Notes: generated from the sequence alone by a model not told the origin. A stretch of 41,930 nucleotides of DNA from Bacteroidota bacterium (GCA_011374625.1 DRPN01000184.1:1-41930), one strand, 5' to 3'. Positions 26,648 through 35,665 are shown, counted from the stretch's first letter. Numbers and translations: made by a program.

Positions 26648-28087
26648 TCAGCAAATCCGGACAGTTTCTATTTCCAGAAGTTTCCCCAGCTTCTCCAGTT
26701 TGGAAGCTATGTGTCCAACTCCGACAGCACAGTGATGTGCAGGACCATAAGCATTCCAGTTATTGACAAATTGCCTGGCACCAATGGAAAATCTGTAGCG
26801 ACTATTGGTATTGCCTATCTCCAAAATAGGACCGGGAACCGATTCTCCCTCGGCGATCAGCAACATCAACCCCCCGTCATTTTTTTCAACTACCGAAAGA
26901 AATGTGACCGGGCCATTCTTTACCGACATCTCCACGGAAAGCCCTTTTCCCACTTTCCCGTGATAAACAAACAAAGGGCGGACTTTTGTTTTTCCTTCGG
27001 CAATAGTGATGTGACCCGGCCCGTCATGCCCCATGAGCACTATATCATCCTTGAAATCCATGGCATAGTACTCGGTGAAAGATCCACCGGCATGGAAAGA
27101 ATCCATGATCTTCATGGCTATAGCATTTTTGACCTCATATTCACCTGCTACGGGAATACCCCGCGCCGTCAGCAGGGAGTTCCCCAGGATAATGGAACTG
27201 ATGGCCTCTTCAGCTTCCGGGTCTCCGATACCTTTGTAATAATATGCCATGGAACCCAGTTGCTTTTTTTCAACCAACCGGTCAAGTGCTACCGAAGTAC
27301 GGGCGGCACTTTGCAGATCAGACAAAGGGCAATCTTCCTGGATGTCAAATTTCTCATAAAAAAGGTCTATCCGCTCTTTGATCTGTGCATCGGTAACTTC
27401 TTTGCGGGCTTTTACAAGCTCTCCCACTTCTAACATCTCAATATGGCCGCCGAAAACAGCCACCATTTTTGTCAGGTCCGTATATATATCCAACATACCT
27501 CCGTAATAATGTCCCATACAAGCCATGCGGTTATGGGCTAAGATATTCTTCACACGCGCTGCCTCTAACCATTCCGACACCTCATCCCAAAACAGAGGAT
27601 CGTTCTTTAACACTCCGGTTATTTGATGAAAGCGGATGTTCGCCCGATTAAACACATTGGCGATCTCCGGAACAGGGCATGAAGCACAATAGGCAAGCCA
27701 TTCCCCTGTCATTTTGGTGCGGTCATTTAGGCTGTTGAAGTAAGAGTAATCTATAGCCTCTTCCGGAGCAAGATTCAAAACGATCACCGGAACTTTGGCC
27801 CGCCTGACAACAGGTAGTACGGTGGATGATAGTGCGTAAGTAGTAACATATAAGAAGATAATATCCACATCGGCCTGTCTGAACTTGTGTCCGGCGTCAA
27901 AAGCCTTTTCCGGCGTGTCGATCAGTCCCAGATTAATTACTTCGATATCTTTTTCTTCGGATAACTTTTGGTTTACCTCATTAAGATATCCGGTGAGTCT
28001 TTTTTTTAATCCTGTAAACTGATTCCAGTAAGTTTGCAGTCCAATGCCAAATAATCCGACTTTCAGGGTAAAATAGTTAATATCCAT
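26648..28087 (-). CDS. L-arabinose isomerase / L-fucose isomerase family enzyme
   Basis: 479 residues, aldose-ketose isomerase fold of the AraA type. The four metal ligands of AraA can be matched: E316 in AGEYEVKNA, E339 in GSFTEYYAMDF, H354 in LMGHDGPGH and the first His pair of PAHHCAVGVGH near residue 448. The N-terminal two-thirds (VGLFGIGLQTYW, then the FLYVTTYALSSTVLPV segment) fits the same family. The likely reaction is interconversion of an L-aldose and its ketose with Mn2+; the sugar is not certain. No kinase or epimerase of the arabinose pathway lies beside it. The leader carries a 22-bp palindrome suggesting local repression. Confidence 0.8.
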   Translation of the reverse strand: MDINYFTLKVGLFGIGLQTYWNQFTGLKKRLTGYLNEVNQKLSEEKDIEVINLGLIDTPEKAFDAGHKFRQADVDIIFLYVTTYALSSTVLPVVRRAKVPVIVLNLAPEEAIDYSYFNSLNDRTKMTGEWLAYCASCPVPEIANVFNRANIRFHQITGVLKNDPLFWDEVSEWLEAARVKNILAHNRMACMGHYYGGMLDIYTDLTKMVAVFGGHIEMLEVGELVKARKEVTDAQIKERIDLFYEKFDIQEDCPLSDLQSAARTSVALDRLVEKKQLGSMAYYYKGIGDPEAEEAISSIILGNSLLTARGIPVAGEYEVKNAIAMKIMDSFHAGGSFTEYYAMDFKDDIVLMGHDGPGHITIAEGKTKVRPLFVYHGKVGKGLSVEMSVKNGPVTFLSVVEKNDGGLMLLIAEGESVPGPILEIGNTNSRYRFSIGARQFVNNWNAYGPAHHCAVGVGHIASKLEKLGKLLEIETVRIC

Positions 28088-28173
28088 TGCATATATTTTT
28101 TTTAATCGTTTTCGTTCTTATAATTTGTTACATTATAATTAATAAGCAACCATGAGAGAAAAATTTTAATGTG

Positions 28174-28211
28174 TCACTAAACAATTGAATAGTGAGTAAA
28201 TCACAAATTTA
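28174..28211 (-). promoter_or_regulatory. Isomerase promoter (-7) and palindromic operator candidate
   Basis: On the minus strand TAAATTTG (28204-28211) fits TAnnTTTG exactly. Just downstream, 28174-28195 is a 22-bp imperfect palindrome: outer arms TCACTA/TAGTGA and a central CAATTG, with 2-bp unmatched spacers on each side. A second inverted repeat, TTATAAT/ATTATAA with a 7-bp spacer, lies at 28118-28138 in the leader. No -33 TTTG was found. Palindrome placement over the transcript start suggests a repressor site. Confidence 0.5.
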
Positions 28212-28310
28212 CAGAACGAAGGGACCCCCTTGCGGGAGAACTCTTCTTTTTTATTTCCTCCGGACACTGATGAATTTTTAGATGAATTTTTGAAAAGACC
28301 TGATGTTTGG

Positions 28311-28988
28311 TCATTGGTTATTGGAATTTAACAACAATCTTGCTACTTTAGAATCAAAACCCGTAGTGATCTTGATATTCCTTTTTTCCCCTTCGATCAT
28401 GTGAATGGTTTTTCCCAGTCTTTCTACCACGGTAGCCTCATCGGTAAACTCCGGCCGGTATTCCTGCCGAAAAGCCTTCTTCAGCAAATCTGTCGGAAAA
28501 ATCTGCGGAGTCTGGACATAACGTACCTGCCTCCTGTCAAGGGGTCGGTTTCCTTCGGGGGTAAGGATACGCAATGAATCGGTGGCTGGTAGCACCGGAA
28601 TGGCATTCCCCTTTTCACGGGCCGCCCGGAATGTTCTTTCGATCAGGGCAGAAGAAACCAAAGGACGGCTGGCGTCATGGACAGCCGTAAAATCTCCTTC
28701 GGGGATCAGGGTCAGACCGTTCCGTACCGAATGAAAACGTGTTTCTCCACCGGGGGTTATCTTATAGTTTAGAGAAGGGAAAAATCTACGGGTTTCTTCC
28801 TGCCAGTAAGCGATCCAGTCTTTATGCAATACCAGAATGACCGGAATGTCGGGATCATAGTTGTGAAAAGCCAGCAACGAATGCCATAATACCGGATAAT
28901 CTCCGAGCATTAAAAACTGTTTGGGGATCGGTTGCCCCATCCTTTTTCCTTCGCCCCCGGCTACTATGATCACTGAATCTCCCTGCAT
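28311..28988 (-). CDS. ispD: 2-C-methyl-D-erythritol 4-phosphate cytidylyltransferase
   Basis: 225 residues. Third step of the MEP isoprenoid pathway: MEP + CTP to CDP-ME. Nucleotide-binding start VIIVAGGEGKRMGQPIPKQF with the Gly-rich loop, Arg and Lys; HDASRPLVS with the metal Asp; ATDSLR; and the C-terminal GKTIHMIEGEKRNIKITTG segment are all typical. It is 9 bp downstream of the acyl-CoA ligase gene. The presence of ispD implies the MEP route feeds the prenyl synthase in the ATP synthase run. Confidence 0.95.
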   Translation of the reverse strand: MQGDSVIIVAGGEGKRMGQPIPKQFLMLGDYPVLWHSLLAFHNYDPDIPVILVLHKDWIAYWQEETRRFFPSLNYKITPGGETRFHSVRNGLTLIPEGDFTAVHDASRPLVSSALIERTFRAAREKGNAIPVLPATDSLRILTPEGNRPLDRRQVRYVQTPQIFPTDLLKKAFRQEYRPEFTDEATVVERLGKTIHMIEGEKRNIKITTGFDSKVARLLLNSNNQ

Positions 28989-28997
28989 GGAGAGAGG

Positions 28998-30668
28998 TTA
29001 TTTATACAACACTCTTTTGACGTTGCGCTTGGGGGTTCGCTGGAAATCTTCCTTCATGACCTCCACTTTGTATATCTGCATATAGGCAGCCAGCTTTTTG
29101 TTGGCTTCTTTTCGTACGTCGTCCAGCACCCTGAGCACCTCCTCGTCTGTTGTTATCCTCAGTTTTTTCAACTGATCAAAATCGGGATAGATCAATGCTA
29201 CGATCTTATGATCACGGCCTACCACCAGGGCTTCTGAAACAAGAGGGTAATTGTTCAGCACGGCTTCGACCTCCTCGGGGTAGATGTTTTGTCCCGAAGG
29301 TCCCAGGATCATGTTCTTGCTTCTTCCACGGATAAAGATATTCTGTTCCTTGTCCATGGTTCCCAGATCACCGGTATGGAGCCATCCGTCAGGATCCAAT
29401 ACTTCGCTGGTAGCCTTTTCGTTTTTATAATATCCCTCCATGACGTTGTCTCCTTTTACCAGAATCTCGCCTGCCACATTTTCAGGATCGTCCGAATCGA
29501 TCTTAACCTCTAAGGTATCTACCGGACGGCCGCAGGAGAACAGCTTGCGTGTGTCCCAAGAAGCATAGCTGATCAGCGGTCCGCATTCGGTCATGCCGTA
29601 ACCGACCGTGAAGGGGAATTTAATTTTGTCGAAGAATATTTCCGCTTCCGGATTGAAGGCTGCCCCGCCGATCACAAGCTCTCTGAAATTGCCGCCAAAC
29701 ACCTGGTATATCTTTTTGTTTACTACATTGTACAGGAACTTGTTGATAAGGGGTATCTTTAATAAAATTCGCATCGTAGTTTTCTCCAGGGAAGGAACGA
29801 TTTGTTTCTTATAAATTTTCTCGATCACCAACGGCACGGAGAGGATCAGCCGGGGTTTTATCTCGGCAAAGGCTTTGGTAATAATCTGCGGCGACGGGGT
29901 CTTGGTAAGAAAAGTAATGTGACACCCCAGAGTAAAAGGAAAGAGAAATTCAAAAGCACAACCGTAAGTATGGGCAAGCGGCAGGAAAGAGACAATACGA
30001 TCACCGGGATCCAGCGGCATGTGATGATGGGCATACCGCACGTTGGCAGCCAGTGAATTGTGCGACAGCATCACCCCTTTTGAGTTGCCGGTGGTGCCGG
30101 AGGTATAACTGATCACAGCCAGCTTGTCGTTGGTGATCTCCGGATAATCCAGGTCTTCTTTGCGGTATCCTTCCGGATAAGCTTGCTGAAATATATCATC
30201 CCACTGCCCGAAAAAAGCGGTAACTTTGTCGTCGGCAGCCTGCAACAGCGAAAAATCTTCCAGTTTGACGATGGTTTTTACTCGGGGAAAAGAGGTGGGA
30301 TCAAGTGGTTCAAACAGGTTCTCCTCGGAAAACAATATTTTTGAATCGGCATGATCGACCAGTTTCTGAATGTCTTCAGGCCTGAAATCAGGTAAAAGAG
30401 GAACGATAACAGCACCATAGGTGATAGTAGCCAGATAAACAATGGCCCAGTGAACCGAATTTTTTCCGATAAGAGCGACCTTATCTCCTTCTTTAACATG
30501 GTTTTCACGGTAAAAAAGATGAATTCTGGCCATCATAATGGCGATCTCACGGTAGGTGAAATCTTTTCCCATGTAATTGGAAAGGGCCTTGATTTCCCAT
30601 CCTTTTTCAATGCCTTCCCGGATGTAATTAACCAATGTTTCTTTGAGCATGATTATGTTTTTTGTCAT
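28998..30668 (-). CDS. Long-chain acyl-CoA ligase (AMP-forming)
   Basis: 556 residues from the ATG at 30668. The ANL-superfamily motifs are intact: ISYTSGTTGNSKGVMLSH (P-loop), TVGYGMTECGPLISY, DGWLHTGDLG with the ribose-binding Asp, and a C-terminal TPKRNVKRVLYK with the catalytic Lys. Activates a carboxylic acid, probably a medium or long fatty acid, as acyl-AMP and then acyl-CoA. The frame is open to 30749, but those 27 residues (MVFLRSHCAHRGKRVDKI) look non-coding. A second possible start is the ATG at 30650 (MLKETLVNY). ispD follows in the same transcript. Confidence 0.9.
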   Translation of the reverse strand: MTKNIIMLKETLVNYIREGIEKGWEIKALSNYMGKDFTYREIAIMMARIHLFYRENHVKEGDKVALIGKNSVHWAIVYLATITYGAVIVPLLPDFRPEDIQKLVDHADSKILFSEENLFEPLDPTSFPRVKTIVKLEDFSLLQAADDKVTAFFGQWDDIFQQAYPEGYRKEDLDYPEITNDKLAVISYTSGTTGNSKGVMLSHNSLAANVRYAHHHMPLDPGDRIVSFLPLAHTYGCAFEFLFPFTLGCHITFLTKTPSPQIITKAFAEIKPRLILSVPLVIEKIYKKQIVPSLEKTTMRILLKIPLINKFLYNVVNKKIYQVFGGNFRELVIGGAAFNPEAEIFFDKIKFPFTVGYGMTECGPLISYASWDTRKLFSCGRPVDTLEVKIDSDDPENVAGEILVKGDNVMEGYYKNEKATSEVLDPDGWLHTGDLGTMDKEQNIFIRGRSKNMILGPSGQNIYPEEVEAVLNNYPLVSEALVVGRDHKIVALIYPDFDQLKKLRITTDEEVLRVLDDVRKEANKKLAAYMQIYKVEVMKEDFQRTPKRNVKRVLYK

Positions 30669-30784
30669 TTTTCTGTAAAAGTAAAAATACTTGTGTATTT
30701 TATCAACTCTTTTCCCCCGGTGTGCGCAATGGCTTCTGAGGAAAACCATCAGAGGAGATATTTCAGGAGGAAGATAAGGTGTAT

Positions 30785-31186
30785 TCAGTCATATAATGCC
30801 AATATTTGAAAATACATCATAAAATAAAAGACAACAATGGCAAAATGAAACACGGAAAAAACCCAGTTGTAAAGATGTCTTTTATGCCGGATTTTTTTCC
30901 GTACCAGCATGATGATCGTGGGAAGGAACAGGGAAAGAAAGATCAGTATCAGACGAGCTGTATTAAAATATTCATCCAGGTTATTCTGATAAAATGCCAG
31001 AAAATAAAAAAAAACAAGTATGAAGAATAAATATGTCAAATAGCTGACTTTCAGCAAAAGATAGGAAAATCTATGCTTGCGATGGGGCAGATAAGGACGT
31101 AAAAGCACAATGGCCAGGAAATATAAAATGATAAACCCGGCAATAAGTAGTATCCTGATTAATATCAGTGTTCCTCCGGTATGCAT
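30785..31186 (-). CDS. Small four-helix membrane protein, unknown
   Basis: 133 residues, four hydrophobic helices (about 7-29, 43-66, 76-94 and 109-130), with basic loops (RPYLPHRKHRF and RKKIRHKRHLYN) that should face the cytoplasm. I recognise no family. It lies between the ROK kinase of the amino-sugar operon (147 bp upstream) and the acyl-CoA ligase, on the same strand. Length and a normal ATG make it a credible gene. Confidence 0.65.
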   Translation of the reverse strand: MHTGGTLILIRILLIAGFIILYFLAIVLLRPYLPHRKHRFSYLLLKVSYLTYLFFILVFFYFLAFYQNNLDEYFNTARLILIFLSLFLPTIIMLVRKKIRHKRHLYNWVFSVFHFAIVVFYFMMYFQILALYD

Positions 31187-31332
31187 GCGTGCCTTCTGTT
31201 ATATTAAAACCACAAGATACAAAAAAACCTGATACTGCGATAAGGCGATCATGAGATGATGTGAAAGGATCAATATAATGAATGAATACCTTTATTTCTT
31301 AATGCTGCTGATCGGGAAGCAGGTACTGATCA

Positions 31333-32313
31333 TCATTTCTTATTGTTGTCATGATGGTTCCACACCAGGGCGCTGGCTCCGAGAACGGCGGCATTTTGCG
31401 TGTTCAGTTTGGAGGGAAGAAGTTTCACTTTTCCCTTATATATTTCCAGCAGGTTTTGTTCCATATGGCGGCGGGCGGGTTCGAAAATAAGATCGCCCGA
31501 CAAGGTCAATCCGCCAAACAGGAAAATGGCCTCCGGATTGGTATGTGCCACTACATCTGCCAGTTTATACCCCAGCATCCTGCCGGTGTGTTCAAAAGCC
31601 GCCATCGCTACTTTGTCTCCTTTTTTGGCCGCCTCACTGATATCGCTAGCCGTCAGCTCATTAAAGCTGAGATCTCTCAGCGGACTGTCATCAATCATAT
31701 CGCCCAGCAATTTAAAAACGGTACGCTTAATCCCGGTAGCGGAGACGTAAGTTTCCAGGCACCCTTTTCGTCCGCAGGCACATTGGCGGTTGCTCTCTCC
31801 CGGGCGGATGGAGGTATGTCCGATCTCCCCGGCAAAACCATCATTGCCGTAAACCAATTCACCATTGACGACAAAACCACTGCCTAGTCCGGTACCCAGG
31901 GTGATAACCACAAAATTTTTCATGCCTTTGGCCCCACCGTAAATCATTTCACCGATGGCGGCCGCATTGGCATCGTTGGTGACGGTGACGGGAAGAGTCG
32001 TAAACTGTTTAAACAGATCTGCCAGCGGGATAATACCTTTCCAGGGCAGATCGGCGGCATATTCAATGGTTCCTTTGTTGATATTCCCCATCGGGGCGCC
32101 AATGCCAATGCCAAAAACATCTACTTTTTCATTGAGTTTGCGGAGCTCCAGACGAACTTTCTCGTTCAGGGCAGCAAGATAAACCTCGATCTCGTCATAG
32201 TCACGGGTTTTAATTTTTCCTTCTGCAAGAAAGTTCCCTTCTTTGTCCACGATCCCGAAGACCGTGTTGGTACCACCGATATCTATGCCTATGGCAACAT
32301 GTTTTTTCCCCAT
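31333..32313 (-). CDS. ROK-family sugar kinase (copy 1)
   Basis: 326 residues. ATP-binding IGIDIGGTNTVFG at the start; catalytic base D114 in TNDANAA; phosphate loop LGTGLGSG; the ROK glucose-binding EIGH (E163, H166); and the zinc site CACGRKGC (C178, C180, C185). Phosphorylates a hexose such as glucose or an N-acetylhexosamine at O6; which one is uncertain. It is the third gene of the PIG-L/SIS/ROK set. A second ROK gene at 36509-37486, clearly similar along its length (shared DIGGTN, TNDANAA, LETYVSATGI and PEAIFLFGG blocks), points to an old duplication. Confidence 0.92.
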   Translation of the reverse strand: MGKKHVAIGIDIGGTNTVFGIVDKEGNFLAEGKIKTRDYDEIEVYLAALNEKVRLELRKLNEKVDVFGIGIGAPMGNINKGTIEYAADLPWKGIIPLADLFKQFTTLPVTVTNDANAAAIGEMIYGGAKGMKNFVVITLGTGLGSGFVVNGELVYGNDGFAGEIGHTSIRPGESNRQCACGRKGCLETYVSATGIKRTVFKLLGDMIDDSPLRDLSFNELTASDISEAAKKGDKVAMAAFEHTGRMLGYKLADVVAHTNPEAIFLFGGLTLSGDLIFEPARRHMEQNLLEIYKGKVKLLPSKLNTQNAAVLGASALVWNHHDNNKK

Positions 32314-32320
32314 TGAAAAA

Positions 32321-32371
32321 TTGTTTTACGGAACGAAAATATAAAAATATATATTTGTTTACGGAATCCGT
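32321..32371 (-). promoter_or_regulatory. Repeated TTTACGGAA boxes upstream of ROK copy 1
   Basis: TTGTTTTACGGAA (32321-32333) and TTTGTTTACGGAA (32354-32366) are near-identical direct repeats 33 bp apart, about three helical turns; the second continues into a small dyad, ACGGA-A-TCCGT (32361-32371). They lie between the SIS and ROK genes. A regulator-binding pair is possible; not tied to any known protein. Confidence 0.3.
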
Positions 32372-32420
32372 TACCTAAAAGTTTCAGGGAAAAAACATAT
32401 TTATACAAAATACCTGCTTG

Positions 32421-32460
32421 GTTTTTTTCTTCTGCCTTTTTACTTTCTGCTTTCTACTTC
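32421..32460 (-). repeat. Purine-rich heptamer-like tail at the SIS gene end
   Basis: On the gene strand, the last codon and the sequence after the TAG read as degenerate (A/G)-rich units of about seven bases (AAGTAGAAAGCAGAAAGTAA and on). Similar tails occur at 38025-38074 and 41522-41564, always on the coding strand of the gene they follow. Confidence 0.5.
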
Positions 32461-33470
32461 CCCATATACTCATTTCCCACCTTACGTGCCCGGGTAGGTT
32501 TATCCAGGTTAATGTTCAGAGCCAGACCTGTTTCTACCAGCACATTCCATCCGGCGGCCAGTTCGACATAATCCTTGTATTCGCCTCCGTCGGGGATGAT
32601 GATGGTCGGGAAAGAGGTCTGCCGGTGCGAAATGGCTACGACGGTACATCCGACACCTTCCACCAGCACCTGTGTGAATTTTTCTTCTTCGCTTTCAAAA
32701 GGATCGATAACGATAACCACCTCGTCGGGATTCATCACTTCCTCAATGCCGTGTACGGCATAGGTCCCTTCCAGAAAATCGGATTTTTTCCGGGTGATCT
32801 CATTGGTTTTGAGTGTCAGTTCTTCCGCTACGCCTGTATTTCGTCCGGCGAAATAGATCATACCGGCGTTTTTCATTTTTTCCACCAAGGCAGGGTCCAC
32901 TTTTACTTTCATGGCTTCATCCACCTGGTCTGCCAGGACGTTTAATCCGGACATCGTTTTGCCGGTAAGATTCCGGTAGAGGCTGTCATAAAACAGGCCC
33001 TGTTCAATTACCGATTTAGTGGCGGCTACTGCATCTTCTTTCCCACATTGCAGTACATGGGTGTCCAGGGCCAACTCTTCAAGCGGGGTGTTTTTGTTGG
33101 CGGTTAATGCAAAATAAGCAGTATGTCCATGGTCTTTTAATTGTTTAAAAAGACGGACTACTTCTTTGGTCTTTCCCGAATTGGAAGCACCAAAGACAGC
33201 CAGATTATCCAGCTGGTATTCCAGCGACTGGGTTGATCCGTCGGTGTATAAAGGAAAACGGTTTTTATCTTTCAAAGAAGCATACATCGTCCGTTTAGCC
33301 GGGAAAATACGGCTGCTACCCTCTCCTGTCAACAACATTCCTTTTTTGCTGCGAATTGGTTGAACAAAACGCTCCGTGCAGGCAGGATCAAATTTGCGGA
33401 TCACTTCGGTGGTCTCCAGCATCTCCCTGATCAGTGCATATTGCATCTGTTTTTTATCGCTTTTATCCAT
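32454..33470 (-). CDS. SIS-domain sugar isomerase/deaminase-like protein
   Basis: 338 residues with two tandem SIS phosphosugar-binding domains, as in the isomerase half of GlmS and in AgaS. SIS phosphate loops are visible: MLLTGEGSSRIFPAK (first half), FGASNSGKTKEVVRLFKQL (first-domain Ser-rich loop), and IYFAGRNTGVAEELTLKTNE (second domain). The ending, INLDKPTRARKVGNEY, resembles GlmS-type C termini. Probably converts an amino-sugar phosphate to a ketose phosphate with or without loss of ammonia. It lies 10 bp after the PIG-L gene and 140 bp before the ROK kinase, suggesting one pathway: deacetylate, phosphorylate, isomerise. Confidence 0.82.
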   Translation of the reverse strand: MDKSDKKQMQYALIREMLETTEVIRKFDPACTERFVQPIRSKKGMLLTGEGSSRIFPAKRTMYASLKDKNRFPLYTDGSTQSLEYQLDNLAVFGASNSGKTKEVVRLFKQLKDHGHTAYFALTANKNTPLEELALDTHVLQCGKEDAVAATKSVIEQGLFYDSLYRNLTGKTMSGLNVLADQVDEAMKVKVDPALVEKMKNAGMIYFAGRNTGVAEELTLKTNEITRKKSDFLEGTYAVHGIEEVMNPDEVVIVIDPFESEEEKFTQVLVEGVGCTVVAISHRQTSFPTIIIPDGGEYKDYVELAAGWNVLVETGLALNINLDKPTRARKVGNEYMGK

Positions 33471-33480
33471 GATATGAAGT

Positions 33481-34248
33481 TTAAAGTTTCTTAATAAAAT
33501 CTTTCAGTTCTTCCTGAATGAGCGGGTCTTTCTGAAATCCGCCACCCAGGTGCTGCCAGAACGGTTCGGCATAATCCACGCCGACCATTTGACCGTAATT
33601 TACATTATTTTTCTTCATCTCCCCAAAAAAATCGTCCATTTTATGCATGTGACGCATCAGATCCATCTGGGATTGATGGTGAGAAAGCATATCCATTTTC
33701 GCTTCGATCACACTGGTGATATTTACGAAAAAGGAGGGAGTGGCGATCTTGTTTCCGATTGGGTCGGAAAGGGTCAGGGGTGCGGAATGATAAAGCAACG
33801 GGGTTATCTCCACCGGTGGTTCGTTCAGCGGGACATTGGGCAACGAAGAAATCATGGCCGCCGACTCGACGATGTTGCAGGTTGTGCGGTGGTCGCTATG
33901 GTAGTCCACCGGAAGATGTGTGATGACAATCCCGGCTTGTACCTTACGTATCAGCGCGATGGTCTTGAGACGTATTTCCGTCGTGTCGTAAAGGAATCCG
34001 TCACGACCATCCAGACAGTAATATTCGGCATCCAGGACAGCAGCCGCTTTCCGTGCTTCCTCCTTCCGCATTGCAATGGTCTTTTCTTCGGTGGAGTTGA
34101 TCCCTCCCATACCTCCGGCCGTCATGGTGGCAATGACAATGCGGTACCCCCGGTCCTTCAGAAGTTTCAGGGTCCCTGAACAAAAAGCTTCCGTATCGTC
34201 CGGGTGGGCATGTAACGAAAGCACCGTCTTGTTAAATTGATGTTCCAT
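33481..34248 (-). CDS. PIG-L (LmbE-like) deacetylase
   Basis: 255 residues. The zinc-binding motif HAHPDDTE (H15, D17, D18) and the later HLPVDYHSDHRT, supplying the third His, mark this as a PIG-L N-acetyl-sugar deacetylase; GTLKLLKDRGYRIVIATMTAGG and RKEEARKAAAVL follow as in the family. Likely removes an acetyl group from an N-acetylhexosamine derivative. No signal peptide, so cytoplasmic. First gene of the PIG-L-SIS-ROK set. The BshB-type role in bacillithiol synthesis is an alternative, but the neighbours favour sugar catabolism. Confidence 0.85.
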   Translation of the reverse strand: MEHQFNKTVLSLHAHPDDTEAFCSGTLKLLKDRGYRIVIATMTAGGMGGINSTEEKTIAMRKEEARKAAAVLDAEYYCLDGRDGFLYDTTEIRLKTIALIRKVQAGIVITHLPVDYHSDHRTTCNIVESAAMISSLPNVPLNEPPVEITPLLYHSAPLTLSDPIGNKIATPSFFVNITSVIEAKMDMLSHHQSQMDLMRHMHKMDDFFGEMKKNNVNYGQMVGVDYAEPFWQHLGGGFQKDPLIQEELKDFIKKL

Positions 34249-34349
34249 TTTTTATACTTATTTTAATTTCACATTCTATCTATCTGTTTCTATCCTGTTT
34301 TCCCTGTACACTGTTCGTTCCTTTTATCTTATCAGACGAAATACAAAAG

Positions 34350-34363
34350 AACAGAGCGCTGTT
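34350..34363 (-). terminator. Weak terminator after the phosphofructokinase gene
   Basis: AACAG/CTGTT 5-bp stem with a 4-nt loop, followed on the minus strand by CTTTTG. It lies 21 bp after the kinase stop at 34384. Confidence 0.35.
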
Positions 34364-34383
34364 TTATGCGATAAAAATTTGTT

Positions 34384-35591
34384 CTACAATTCTTTAGCGG
34401 GTATTGGTTTCAATCTTACAAATTGCGGCAGTGGTTCGGTTAACGGTTTCATATATTCAATGAAACGATCGCTGACAAAATTTCCTTCCCCGTTGAAGTA
34501 TTCCCTGGGCATGGGTTTGGCTTTCACGGCCACATCATTTAAGGGCACCTGGTCGTATTGTATCTGATAAGGATCGTCGGATATTCGCTGCACAGACACC
34601 ATCATACAGCTTACTCCCTCTTTGGCCAGTTCGACCGCCCGGACGCCACACCGGTAAGCTTCTTCGATATCCCGCTTTACAACTCTGTCTTCGGCTGACA
34701 TAATCAGGGATTCGGTAATCTGAAACTCCCCGCGGAAACCGAATTTTTCAGTAATCATCCGGTGCATATTTATGGCCACGCTCGTGCCGCCCATCGCCCC
34801 GAATTCAATGTTGGAAAACTTGTCCCTGGTCTGTGAAGCGCTCACCGGTGTGCCATCGGCATATTTAATTCCCTCACCACAGACAATGGAAACCCAACCG
34901 TATTGGTTGTAAACTTTTTCAAAATCAGCCAGAAATTTTTCCTTGTCAAAATCAAACTCCGGGGCATAGATAAGGTGCGGAGCATCGTCTTCATTTTTTT
35001 TGGCCATAGCCGTAGCGGCAGCCAGCCATCCGGCATCACGGCCTATAGTCTGGTAGATGACAAACTGGTCTACGCGCTTCATGTCGCGGGCCAGAAAACC
35101 TGCCTGCATCACATTCAGAATATTGGAGCGGGCTGCCGAGGCGAAACCGGGCGTATGGTCGGTGCCGAATAGGTCATTGTCCACCGTCTTGGGGTGCCTA
35201 TGCCCGTAAGTTCATAGCCGGCTTTACGGCAAAACTGTTCCACCTTGTTGATCGTGTCCATGGTGTCATTGCCTCCGATCAGAAAAAAATATCGGATATT
35301 ATATTTCTTCAACGCCTCGAGGATAACAGAAAAATCTTCTTCCTGCACCTTATGCCGTGTGGACCCCAGGGCAGAGGATGGAGTGTATTTTAATCCTTCA
35401 ATGATTTCTTCGGGCTGGTTTCCCAGATCAATGATGTCTTCCTTCATAAATCCCTCAATGCCGTATTTCATGCCGTAAACATTTTTGATCTGTGGAATAT
35501 TACGGGCTGTTTCCACCACGCCCGCAAGGGAAGCATTTATAACTGCTGTCGGACCTCCCGACTGTCCTACGATTGCATTTCCGGTTAGCAT
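34384..35591 (-). pseudogene. 6-phosphofructokinase, pyrophosphate type, broken by one missing base
   Basis: Two adjoining frames make one full-length kinase of about 400 residues. The first (35591 down to about 35195) starts MLTGNAIVGQSGGPTAVINA and holds IGGNDTMDT; the second (from 35184) continues VDNDLFGTDHTPGFASAA to the end at 34384. The join falls in GIG-x-PKTVDND: one base is missing between 35194 and 35195, next to a CCCC run. Asp at the second position after GG (GGND) and Lys in PKTVDND are the pair that marks pyrophosphate-dependent PFKs, against GGDG and PGT in ATP enzymes. As given it would not make an active enzyme. Sequencing error at the C-run is an alternative to real decay. 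It has its own promoter. Confidence 0.88.
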
Positions 35592-35634
35592 AATCAGAGT
35601 TTTTGATTACAATTTAGTTCCAAACAAAACGAAC

Positions 35635-35665
35635 CAAAAATACAAAAAAATAATGATTTGGCAAA
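35635..35665 (-). promoter_or_regulatory. Phosphofructokinase promoter
   Basis: TTTG (35662-35665), 19 bp, then TATTTTTG (35635-35642) on the minus strand: both boxes and spacing fit the Bacteroidota consensus perfectly. The ATG is 44 bp downstream of the -7 box. The -33 box overlaps one of two direct repeats TTGGCAAAA (plus-strand reading, 35658-35666 and 35674-35682, 16 bp apart). Confidence 0.7.

Noticed and set aside
30669-30749. Longer start for the acyl-CoA ligase
   Set aside because: The extra 27 residues do not resemble the family, and the AT-rich leader fits non-coding sequence.
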